Below, piece by piece: positions 1-6,115 of a stretch of 10,576 nt of DNA (position 1 is the first letter of the stretch; the number at the start of each line of letters is the position of its first letter). Location of the stretch: assembly GCA_013153655.1 (NCBI GenBank), contig JAADEB010000032.1, forward strand, positions 1-10,576. The letters are read 5' to 3'. The translations under genes and the position numbers were made by a program. The notes under the pieces are model-generated. The model saw only the letters and a list, made by a program, of their open reading frames with translations. It was not told where the DNA came from and searched no databases. Source of the DNA: Chlorobiota bacterium (GTDB taxonomy: Bacteria; Bacteroidota; Bacteroidia; Flavobacteriales; Flavobacteriaceae).

Positions 1-1259
1 CTACAACATCATCTCCCGAAGGCAATTCAAGTGTTATATCAATATCGGCAGAAATATTTTGAGAATTCAATTCAAACGAAATTTCTCCAAAATCAAAATG
101 AAATTCTCTGCGATTATCCAATTCATAGACCAAAAAACCCTGTTCATGAACAGGCTCGCTACATTCCCAATTAATATCCCACTGAGCACCAATCCATTTA
201 AAAGTATTATCCCGACGCATTTTTTTTATTTCTCTTCTCCTTAGATCAACTCTAAAATACCGAGCCACTTGTCCGGTAGTCAATTCGATATGTTGCCCAT
301 CAAGAGGTATAAGTTCTTCGGAATCAATACGAAGAAAAATCAATTCACTTCCGCCACTATTGTATAATCCTACCCAAGGGTCCAGTTGCTCGGTTAATTG
401 TAAATGTCCTAAAATTACCAAATGATTATATGGATGATCATCTCCTCTAAAATTAGCGCAGTATGTTGCTTGGTCCGGAGGAATAATTGTAATATCATCA
501 TCTTGATTATCTCCATTAGGGTTAATATGAATTTCACCTATTAAGGTAGTTACCTGTATGGTAGAATTTTGTTGAGCATAGTTGTCGTCGGTTATGTATG
601 TATTCCACTGACCGTTTTCTTCTTTGTATCCATATCCGTAATCAGCCCGGTTCTCATCTTCTATAACAGTAGGAACATATGTAGGATTATCTTGATCCGT
701 AAATGCTTGCCCGTTTTCATCTTCCGGATAAGGCATATAATAAGCTAAATCAGCACTGTCTAAAAAATCCGGTTGATTTACAGCACTACTTCTTTGTTGA
801 TAATTATTCCGGCTTAATAAATAATTTAAATTAGGATAGTTCTGGGAATTATTAATTGCATTAAAAGCATTTTTAAATGCACCTTTTAATTCTTCCGGAA
901 CTTTCATTTTGTTATACAATAGTGAATTATCCGGATCAAGTAAATCTTTTAGTTTCACATAGTTGTCAGCATACAAATCATTATGTAATAAATAGAACAA
1001 TTCTTTGTAAGCCTTTCGATCTTTGGATAATTGCATTTGAATATCCGTTAGTTCCAAAATAGCATTTCGCAAAATATCCGTGGGGTTGTCAGCCAAACCT
1101 TTGGTCCTGCGATAGGCTTTTTCATCAATCACAACATTAGCATAGTTGGATTGATTAATTATTTTACCTCCTACTTGGGAGGGGGGGGGGAGTTTTGCTA
1201 CATGAACTGATATTTGTTATCAGCCATAAAGCGAACATAATTTTTGTAATTTTTCTCAT
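1..1259 (-). CDS. Large lipoprotein of unknown family; frame broken at poly-C tract; C-terminus beyond left edge
   Basis: On the minus strand an ATG at 1259 starts a lipoprotein signal peptide (MRKITKIMFALWLITNISSC; lipobox cysteine at residue 20) followed by Ser-Lys-Thr and prolines encoded by ten C residues. As written, this frame stops at 1164-1166 after 31 codons. A second frame, open from about 1198 to the left edge without a stop, carries the rest (about 390 codons). Nine or twelve C residues would join the two into one protein of at least 419 residues. In joined numbering, residues 60-150 are helical and charged, 160-260 are rich in Asp, Asn, Gln and Tyr like a flexible linker, and 260-419 look beta-rich with Trp residues and two cysteines (YCANF, WECSE). 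I recognise no family. GC is roughly one third in sampled lines, against about half in the genes to the right. Export to the outer membrane, possibly to the surface, is inferred from the signal only. It could be a phase-variable gene, a decaying gene or an assembly error. Confidence 0.72.
1164..1259 (-). CDS. Short frame encoding only the lipoprotein signal peptide (as-sequenced product)
   Basis: This is the 31-codon product that the sequence as written would give from the ATG at 1259: the signal peptide, Cys20, Ser-Lys-Thr, three prolines, then Leu-Pro-Ser-Arg-Arg and TAA. The downstream frame has an upstream in-frame TAA inside the signal-peptide coding region, and its first plausible starts (a GTG or ATG well inside the gene) would lack any export signal. 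So in the present state no exported full-length lipoprotein is made. It is best read as the 5' part of the gene covering 1-1259, not as an independent gene. Confidence 0.55.
   Translation of the reverse strand: MRKITKIMFALWLITNISSCSKTPPPLPSRR
1181..1190. repeat. Homopolymer run of ten G (C on the coding strand)
   Basis: Ten consecutive G on the plus strand, read as C on the coding minus strand, sit immediately after the lipobox cysteine codon and three further codons. It is the longest G/C homopolymer I see in the window and lies in AT-rich DNA. It encodes prolines at a linker position where residue number is unlikely to matter, so changes by three would be tolerated and changes by one or two would switch the frame. 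Confidence 0.85.
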
Positions 1260-1303
1260 AGTCGTTAATTTTAAAAGATTAAAAAACTAATAACATATGA
1301 ACC

Positions 1304-1319
1304 ATAACCGGCCGGTTAT
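1304..1319. promoter_or_regulatory. Perfect 16-bp palindrome upstream of the lipoprotein gene
   Basis: ATAACCGGCCGGTTAT is a perfect inverted repeat with no spacer, GC-rich in its centre inside very AT-rich DNA. It lies 45 bases upstream of the lipoprotein ATG and begins 10 bases after a TATATTTG box, so it would overlap or closely follow the transcription start. A dimeric regulator's operator is the natural reading; with no loop it would form only a poor RNA hairpin. The function is inferred. Confidence 0.45.
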
Positions 1320-1329
1320 TTTATGTATG

Positions 1330-1337
1330 CAAATATA
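1330..1337 (-). promoter_or_regulatory. Candidate -7 box (TATATTTG) for the lipoprotein gene
   Basis: On the minus strand TATATTTG matches the Bacteroidota -7 consensus TAnnTTTG exactly. I do not find a well-spaced TTG -33 element upstream. The surrounding DNA is very AT-rich, so a chance match is possible. Confidence 0.35.
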
Positions 1338-1546
1338 TAAAAAATATGTGATTATAATGAACATAATTTCCAAATTAATTGATTCATTAGGCATAAGTTT
1401 TATAAAATTAAAATTTAATTCAATGTTCTTATAACTAAGCAGTATTCAACCTAAATGAGTTTTCCGTATATTGGAATATAGGACACACACCCGGTTTAGG
1501 AATGAGAATCTTCGTATTTTTAGAATTATTTTTTTCCTTTAACGAT

Positions 1547-1581
1547 AAAAAAGCTCCGTGCCTGCGGCACGGAGCTTTTTT
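1547..1581. terminator. Strong bidirectional intrinsic terminator after the S46 peptidase gene
   Basis: GCTCCGTGCC (1553-1562) and GGCACGGAGC (1566-1575) form a perfect 10-bp stem with a TGC loop, flanked by six A on the left and six T on the right. On the minus strand it lies about 30 bases after the stop of the S46 peptidase gene and is followed by the T-run. The A/T symmetry would let it work from either side. It separates the S46 gene from the lipoprotein gene downstream on the same strand. Confidence 0.9.
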
Positions 1582-1587
1582 ACATAC

Positions 1588-1603
1588 ACATCCGGACGGA
1601 TGT
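1588..1603. repeat. Short inverted repeat between the S46 stop codon and the terminator
   Basis: ACATCCG, two bases, then CGGATGT form a 7-bp inverted repeat directly beside the main terminator hairpin. The two-base loop would need to open in RNA, so it is either an accessory 3' stem or chance. No function is assigned. Confidence 0.3.
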
Positions 1604-1608
1604 AAATT

Positions 1609-3837
1609 TTAGTGTTGCAAAATAGGTTTGGGCGGAACTTTCATCCGGATTTTCTTGCCGTTTATCCGTTTAACTTTCTTAGGATGAACAATGGTCAGCT
1701 CGTCAATCAGGTTTTTGGCTCCGCCGAACTTGTCGATAATAAACAATACGTAGCGAATGTCCACAATGATGCTTCTTGCGATTTCGGGACGGTAATAGAT
1801 ATCTTCCATAACGCCTTCCCATACGCCGTCGAAAGCCAAGCCCACCAGGTTGCCGTAGGCGTCCAAAGTGGGACTTCCCGAGTTGCCGCCGGTGATGTGG
1901 TTGGTGGCGAGCCAGTCGGTTACCATAAGGCCGTCCACATTGGCATAGGGGCCGTAGTCGCGTTTTTCGTAGAGTTCACGCAGTTTGAGCGGCACGTCGA
2001 ACTCGGGGTCGCCGGGAATGTATTTTTCCATTACGCCGTAGAGGTGGCTGAAAGGCTTGTAGTAAACGGCATCGCGAGGTTCGTAGCCACGTACACGGCC
2101 GTAGGAAATTCGCATGGTGAAGTTGGCATCCGGCGAAAAAAGTTTTTCGGGGAAAACTTCCATTTGCGCTTTCAGGTAGAGGCGCATCAAATGATTGATT
2201 TGTTCCTGCCATTGGTTCAAAGGATAGAACACTTTGGCGCGGAAATACGTATCCTGCTTGCCGATAAGGGCCATACCCGGATCTTTTTCCAGGGTTTTGA
2301 CAAATTTTTTGGGCGAACTTTTGAGTAATTTCAATACGCGGTCCGGGTTACCCAAAACGGATTTTTCGTACACCACATCCGCCAGGAAATCCACGCCTTG
2401 GCTTTGGGCCGTTTTGAGGAAATCCGGGTCGATAAATTCCTTGGGAATACGTTGCAGGTAAAGATCCATTAAGGACATGAAAATTTCCTTGTCCACTTGC
2501 TTGTCAAAGGATTTAAACAAATCGTTTTTCAGGTATTCGGCATAGCGTTCCCGGTATTTTTTGAACGTCTTGGGATCGGCCTGAGCCAAGCGTTTGAGCG
2601 AAGTCAGGATGCTGTACACTTGAAGCGCATCGGTATTGCGATAAAAAATCTCGCGATGAATGTCGGCGGCCACCTGATATTTTTCGATTTTCAAATACAA
2701 TTTTTTCAGTTCGGGCAACAGGTTGCCGTATTTTTCCTTCCATTCGGGACGGCGGTCGATGCGGCGTTGAAATTCTCGCTCGAAATTTTGTTTGGCTTCC
2801 ACGGCCTTGAATTTTTTCAGTCCTTTGCTTTCGCCGATCCAAAATTTCCAATAATTGGCCAGGCCGGCGTGTTTGGAAGCCAATTTGAGTTTGAGCGCCG
2901 GGTCTTTCTTCATGTATTTATCCATGACGGCCAAGGTGCGCTCGCGGACGGCCACCCGGGCGGGGTCGCGCAGGTCTTGGATTTGCTGCACCGCATAGGA
3001 AGTCAGGTATTCGTTGGTACGACCCGGGAAACCGATGATCATGGTGAAATCGTCCACGGCCACACCGTCGAGTGAAATTTTCAGGAAATTCTTGGGATGG
3101 TAGGGTTTGTTGTCTTTGCTGTAAGGAGCCGGTTGGTTATCGGGGCCGGCATAGACGCGGAAAACGGAGAAATCACCCGTGTGGCGGGGCCACATCCAGT
3201 TGTCCGTATCGCCGCCGAATTTGCCGATGGAAGCCGGAGGCGTACCGGCGAGACGCACATCGGGATATTCGGTTTTGACAATCAAATAATACGCATTACC
3301 CTTGAAAAAAGGTTTGATTTGATAGGAAACATATTTTTTCTCGGGAAATTGTTTCAGATAAGCGGCGATGTTTTTATCCACCTTGGACTGGCGTTCACGG
3401 GGGGTCATCAGGTCGGTAACGCCTTTGAGGATTTCGGAAGTTACGTCGCGGATATCGTTGACCACGTAAATGGAGAGATCCACGGGAATTTCCTCGTCGA
3501 AAGATTTGGCCCAGAAACCGTCTTCCAAATAATTATGTTCGAGGGTGGATACCGAAGCAATGGCATCGTAACCGCAATGGTGATTGGTAAAGACCAAACC
3601 TTTGTCGGACACAAATTCACCCGTACAACCGTTGCCCAATTGAATGACGGCATCTTTGAGCGAAGGTTTTTGCGTGTTCCAAATCAAATCCTTACCGATT
3701 TGCAAGCCCATTTTGTGCATGTCTTGCTCCACTTGATCCAACAACACCGGCGGCCACATACCGCCTTCGCCTTCCTGAGCACGCAGGAAAAACGAGAACA
3801 TCAACATTACAAACAAAAGAGATTTTTTCATATTCAT
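1609..3837 (-). CDS. Secreted family S46 dipeptidyl-peptidase, DPP7-like
   Basis: Serine exopeptidase of MEROPS family S46, which in the periplasm of Bacteroidota removes dipeptides from peptide N-termini for use as amino acid and energy sources. The frame can be extended to a GTG at 3861 (750 codons); residues here use that numbering. The real start is probably ATG 3837 or 3831, because these give a clean signal peptide (MKKSLLFVMLMFSFFLRAQ) and a likely promoter leaves no room for the GTG. Chymotrypsin-like triad: His95 in TNHHCGYD, Asp230 in HTGDFSVF, Ser661 in GGNSGSP. The FGGDTDNWMWPRH motif is present, and the helical insert between Asp and Ser typical of S46 spans about 300-600. Eighteen residues after the Ser lies Gly679 (LAFDGVWE), where DPP11 enzymes have the Arg that selects Asp/Glu. 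This favours DPP7-type preference for hydrophobic P1 residues. The length is normal for the family. Substrate preference is inferred from one position. Confidence 0.93.
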   Translation of the reverse strand: MNMKKSLLFVMLMFSFFLRAQEGEGGMWPPVLLDQVEQDMHKMGLQIGKDLIWNTQKPSLKDAVIQLGNGCTGEFVSDKGLVFTNHHCGYDAIASVSTLEHNYLEDGFWAKSFDEEIPVDLSIYVVNDIRDVTSEILKGVTDLMTPRERQSKVDKNIAAYLKQFPEKKYVSYQIKPFFKGNAYYLIVKTEYPDVRLAGTPPASIGKFGGDTDNWMWPRHTGDFSVFRVYAGPDNQPAPYSKDNKPYHPKNFLKISLDGVAVDDFTMIIGFPGRTNEYLTSYAVQQIQDLRDPARVAVRERTLAVMDKYMKKDPALKLKLASKHAGLANYWKFWIGESKGLKKFKAVEAKQNFEREFQRRIDRRPEWKEKYGNLLPELKKLYLKIEKYQVAADIHREIFYRNTDALQVYSILTSLKRLAQADPKTFKKYRERYAEYLKNDLFKSFDKQVDKEIFMSLMDLYLQRIPKEFIDPDFLKTAQSQGVDFLADVVYEKSVLGNPDRVLKLLKSSPKKFVKTLEKDPGMALIGKQDTYFRAKVFYPLNQWQEQINHLMRLYLKAQMEVFPEKLFSPDANFTMRISYGRVRGYEPRDAVYYKPFSHLYGVMEKYIPGDPEFDVPLKLRELYEKRDYGPYANVDGLMVTDWLATNHITGGNSGSPTLDAYGNLVGLAFDGVWEGVMEDIYYRPEIARSIIVDIRYVLFIIDKFGGAKNLIDELTIVHPKKVKRINGKKIRMKVPPKPILQH

Positions 3838-3869
3838 TATAATTATGCAGTTTAAACGCACTGAAATTA

Positions 3870-3898
3870 CAAATATTATTCCAAAACGACCGGCGCAA
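3870..3898 (-). promoter_or_regulatory. Candidate promoter of the S46 peptidase gene
   Basis: On the minus strand TTG (3896-3898) is followed after 18 bases by AATATTTG (3870-3877), one mismatch from the Bacteroidota -7 consensus TAnnTTTG and within its usual 17-23 spacing. Transcription would start near 3863, just before the GTG at 3861, which supports translation from ATG 3837 or 3831. Confidence 0.4.
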
Positions 3899-3976
3899 AA
3901 AACATTTTTCCATCAATAAGTTTCATAGAACAAAATAACCCATCAACAGATTGAAAATCAACCTTAATAAGTTTCG

Positions 3977-4003
3977 AAAAAAAACGGCCGGCTATTCGAA
4001 GCC
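3977..4003 (-). terminator. Possible weak terminator downstream of ribE
   Basis: On the minus strand GGCT, TCGAAT, AGCC form a short hairpin followed by GGCCG and eight T (A-run at 3977-3984), about 35 bases after the ribE stop. The stem is only four pairs and is separated from the T-run by five bases, so termination may be partial. The rest of the 3900-4038 gap holds a 10-base direct repeat (AATAAGTTTC at 3915 and 3966) and nothing else I can support. Confidence 0.3.
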
Positions 4004-4038
4004 TTTATGTTTATCTGTTTAAAAAATAAAGAGCATCC

Positions 4039-4635
4039 TTAACGGTAAGGCGCCGCCAATCGTTCCACATATTTACCTATAATGTCGAATTCGATGTTCA
4101 CCTTGTCGCCCGGACGAAGGCGGTGGAAATTGGTATGTTCATATGTATAAGGTATGATGGCCACGTCGAAACTTTCCGGTGTTATATTGAACACGGTCAG
4201 ACTGACTCCGTTCACGGCCACCGACCCTTTTTCCACCATCACATGCAAGGGTTTTCCTTCGAATGCAAAGGTAAAAATATGACTACCTCCGGCTTCCGAA
4301 ATGTTCTTTACCACGGCGGTTTGGTCCACATGCCCTTGGACGATGTGTCCGTCGAGGCGGTCATTTACCTTTACGGAACGTTCGAGATTAACCACGTCAC
4401 CCGGACGCCAGTCGCCCAAGCGGCTTCGGCGGAGGGTTTCTTCCACGGCCGTAACGGTGTAAGTCCGTTTTTCCGGGTCCTTGCCCACCACGGTGAGGCA
4501 AACGCCGTCGTGGGCCACTGATTGGTCAATGCGCAATTCGTCGAAGAAAGCGGCACGAATATCGAAATGTTTGTTTTTGCCTTCGGCACGTATGGATTCC
4601 ACGGTTCCCGTTTGTTCGATTATTCCCGTAAACAT
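4039..4635 (-). CDS. ribE: Riboflavin synthase, alpha chain
   Basis: Cytoplasmic enzyme that joins two 6,7-dimethyl-8-ribityllumazine molecules to give riboflavin and a pyrimidinedione, the last step of riboflavin synthesis. The start chosen (4635) gives the family N-terminus MFTGIIEQTG and a 198-residue protein, normal for this trimeric enzyme; the frame can be extended to 4704, but those 23 residues do not resemble the family and would overlap pdxA. Two lumazine-binding domains are visible: the first with SVAHDGVCLTV (about residues 38-48), the second with SVAVNGVSLTV. GHIVQGHVD and the closing KVNIEFDIIGKYVERL are also characteristic. It is transcribed away from pdxA across a 63-bp spacer. 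Some annotations use ribC for this gene. I see no FMN riboswitch in the spacer, which is too short to hold one. Confidence 0.96.
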   Translation of the reverse strand: MFTGIIEQTGTVESIRAEGKNKHFDIRAAFFDELRIDQSVAHDGVCLTVVGKDPEKRTYTVTAVEETLRRSRLGDWRPGDVVNLERSVKVNDRLDGHIVQGHVDQTAVVKNISEAGGSHIFTFAFEGKPLHVMVEKGSVAVNGVSLTVFNITPESFDVAIIPYTYEHTNFHRLRPGDKVNIEFDIIGKYVERLAAPYR

Positions 4636-4698
4636 AGATTTTAAATTAAAAATTATTGCCTTAAATTTACGAATTGAATTTAGAATAAAGATTGATGT
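4636..4698. promoter_or_regulatory. Divergent ribE-pdxA promoter spacer
   Basis: The 63-bp AT-rich spacer must hold the start signals of both genes unless they lie inside the neighbouring coding regions. TAAATTTA (4662-4669) is its own reverse complement and differs by one base from the -7 consensus on either strand, so it could serve both directions. I find no well-placed TTG for either. The assignment is inferred from position. Confidence 0.3.
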
Positions 4699-5799
4699 AT
4701 GCATAAAAAAGATTTAAAAGTCCGCGTAGGCATCAGCATAGGCGATATCAACGGTATCGGACCGGAGATTATCTTAAAGACTTTTTCGGACAACCGGATG
4801 TTTGATTTTTGTACACCGGTGGTTTTCGGTTCCACCAAAATTCTTTCCTATTACCGCAAGGCCTTAAACCTGCCCACCCAGTTTTACGGTATCGGTCATT
4901 TGGGTCAAATGGCGCCCAAAAGGCTTAATGTGCTCAACATGTGGCGCGAAGTGATCAATATCGAAATGGGTAAACCCGACCCGGAAATCGGCCGCTATGC
5001 GGTGGAATCATTCAAACGGGCGGTGGAAGCCTTGCAACAAGGCGAAATAGACGTTTTGGTTACCGCTCCCATCAACAAACACACCGTTCAATCCGACGAT
5101 TTCGAATTTCCGGGCCATACCGATTATCTGGCCCAAGTGTCAGGCAGCACGGCCTTGATGTTTATGATTTCGGATGAATTGAAAGTAAGCCTTGTTACCG
5201 ATCACCTGCCTTTGCGGCATGTGAGCACACAAATCACGAAGGACAAAATCCAAGAAAAAATCCGCCTGACCCACGAAAGCCTGATCCGGGATTTCGGTAT
5301 CGAAAAACCGAAAATAGCCGTTTTGGCACTCAACCCGCATGCAGGCGACAAAGGATTAATAGGCCGCGAAGATGATGAAATCGTGGCGCCGGCCGTAAGG
5401 GAATTATACGAAAACGAAGACATTTGGGCCTTCGGTCCGTATGCCGCCGACGGATTTTTCGGTTCGCAAGCTTATAAAAATTACGATGCCGTGGTGGCCA
5501 TGTACCACGACCAGGGTTTGATTCCGTTCAAACTTTTGAGTTTCGGTCACGGGGTAAACTTTACGGCGGGCTTGGATTTCGTTCGCACTTCGCCCGACCA
5601 TGGAACCGCCTATGAAATCACCGGTAAAGGTATCGCCGACGAAAGTTCCTTCCGCCAAGCGGTTTACGAAGCCGTTGATATTTTCCGGCGACGAAAAGAA
5701 TATGATGAATGGCGTGAAAACCGTTTACCCGTTAAAACACCCGAGCATAAAACCGTAAAACCGGCTTCTACGGCCGAAAACAATAACGACGAAGCTTAA
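4699..5799 (+). CDS. pdxA: 4-hydroxythreonine-4-phosphate dehydrogenase
   Basis: Cytoplasmic NAD-dependent enzyme that oxidises and decarboxylates 4-phosphohydroxy-L-threonine to 3-amino-2-oxopropyl phosphate (1-amino-acetone-3-phosphate), the substrate handed to PdxJ in DXP-dependent pyridoxal phosphate synthesis. Visible motifs: GISIGDINGIGPE near the N-terminus (11-23), TAPINKHTV (122-130), FPGHTDYLA (137-145), MYHDQGLIPFK (268-278) and TSPDHGTAYEITGKG (297-311). By comparison with the E. coli enzyme the divalent metal is held by His174 (PLRHVS), His214 (LNPHAGDKG) and His270 (YHDQG). The catalytic core is complete. At 366 residues it is slightly longer than many homologues because of a charged, Thr/Asn-rich tail after about residue 335. 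It is first in an apparent operon with a membrane protein and pdxJ. Confidence 0.97.
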   Translation: MHKKDLKVRVGISIGDINGIGPEIILKTFSDNRMFDFCTPVVFGSTKILSYYRKALNLPTQFYGIGHLGQMAPKRLNVLNMWREVINIEMGKPDPEIGRYAVESFKRAVEALQQGEIDVLVTAPINKHTVQSDDFEFPGHTDYLAQVSGSTALMFMISDELKVSLVTDHLPLRHVSTQITKDKIQEKIRLTHESLIRDFGIEKPKIAVLALNPHAGDKGLIGREDDEIVAPAVRELYENEDIWAFGPYAADGFFGSQAYKNYDAVVAMYHDQGLIPFKLLSFGHGVNFTAGLDFVRTSPDHGTAYEITGKGIADESSFRQAVYEAVDIFRRRKEYDEWRENRLPVKTPEHKTVKPASTAENNNDEA

Positions 5800-5809
5800 A
5801 ACGAAGTGT

Positions 5810-6115
5810 ATGAATACGGATATCTTTCTCTATGATATACGCTATATTATTGCCAGCATTGTCATAAGCATTTCAGTAGCCGAATTAATGCTCCCCGAAA
5901 AAATAAGAAAAACCGGATATGTAATCGGCGGAATGGCCGTCGGCTATTTTTCCCTTTGGTTTTTCGATTGGCGCTCTTGGTTTAATGTCAATTACACCTC
6001 TACCGTTCTTACCCGCTCTTTGGAATTATTAAAAATGCTTATAGCAGTGTTTTTATACTATTTTATTATAAAAGAAACCCTAAAAAACATCCATGAAGCG
6101 CATGACCAAGCTTAG
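5810..6115 (+). CDS. Small three-helix membrane protein of unknown function
   Basis: A 101-residue protein that I do not recognise. Three hydrophobic stretches are visible at about 12-28, 36-52 and 72-88, joined by an Arg/Lys-containing loop (PEKIRKTG) and a longer segment with Trp residues (DWRSWFNVNYTSTV); the C-terminus is polar (KNIHEAHDQA). It starts 10 bases after the pdxA stop and its last codons overlap the start of pdxJ, so it is translated as part of the B6 gene set. Codon use fits a real inner-membrane gene and is more AT-rich than pdxA or pdxJ, as expected from hydrophobic residues. A role in B6 or precursor handling is only a guess from position; it may simply be a flavobacterial small membrane protein. 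Confidence 0.75.
   Translation: MNTDIFLYDIRYIIASIVISISVAELMLPEKIRKTGYVIGGMAVGYFSLWFFDWRSWFNVNYTSTVLTRSLELLKMLIAVFLYYFIIKETLKNIHEAHDQA

Larger units (their letters stand above)
1260..1546. other. AT-rich non-coding gap upstream of the lipoprotein gene
   Basis: Apart from the palindrome and the TATATTTG box near its left side, I see no gene, tRNA, insertion-sequence end or repeat here. The stretch is strongly AT-rich, more so than the other intergenic gaps, and both strands are full of stops. It may hold further regulatory sites of the lipoprotein gene. Confidence 0.6.

Noticed and set aside
59..1062. Two 61-codon plus-strand frames (59-244 and 877-1062)
   Set aside because: They are shadows of the long minus-strand lipoprotein frame, and their sequences look like translated antisense AT-rich DNA.
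3097..3855. Plus-strand open frame of 252 codons antisense to the S46 peptidase gene (with similar ones at 1612-2328 and 2497-3075)
   Set aside because: They mirror the peptidase gene in the opposite strand, have no recognisable domains, and the sense frame has a full S46 motif set.
4491..4524. AHDG in place of AVNG in the first lumazine-binding repeat of RibE
   Set aside because: E. coli has AHNG at this place and the position is variable between the two repeats; it is not a sign of lost function.
4636..4704. N-terminal extension of riboflavin synthase by 23 residues
   Set aside because: The family starts at MFTGIIE, and the extension would overlap the pdxA start and use up the promoter spacer.
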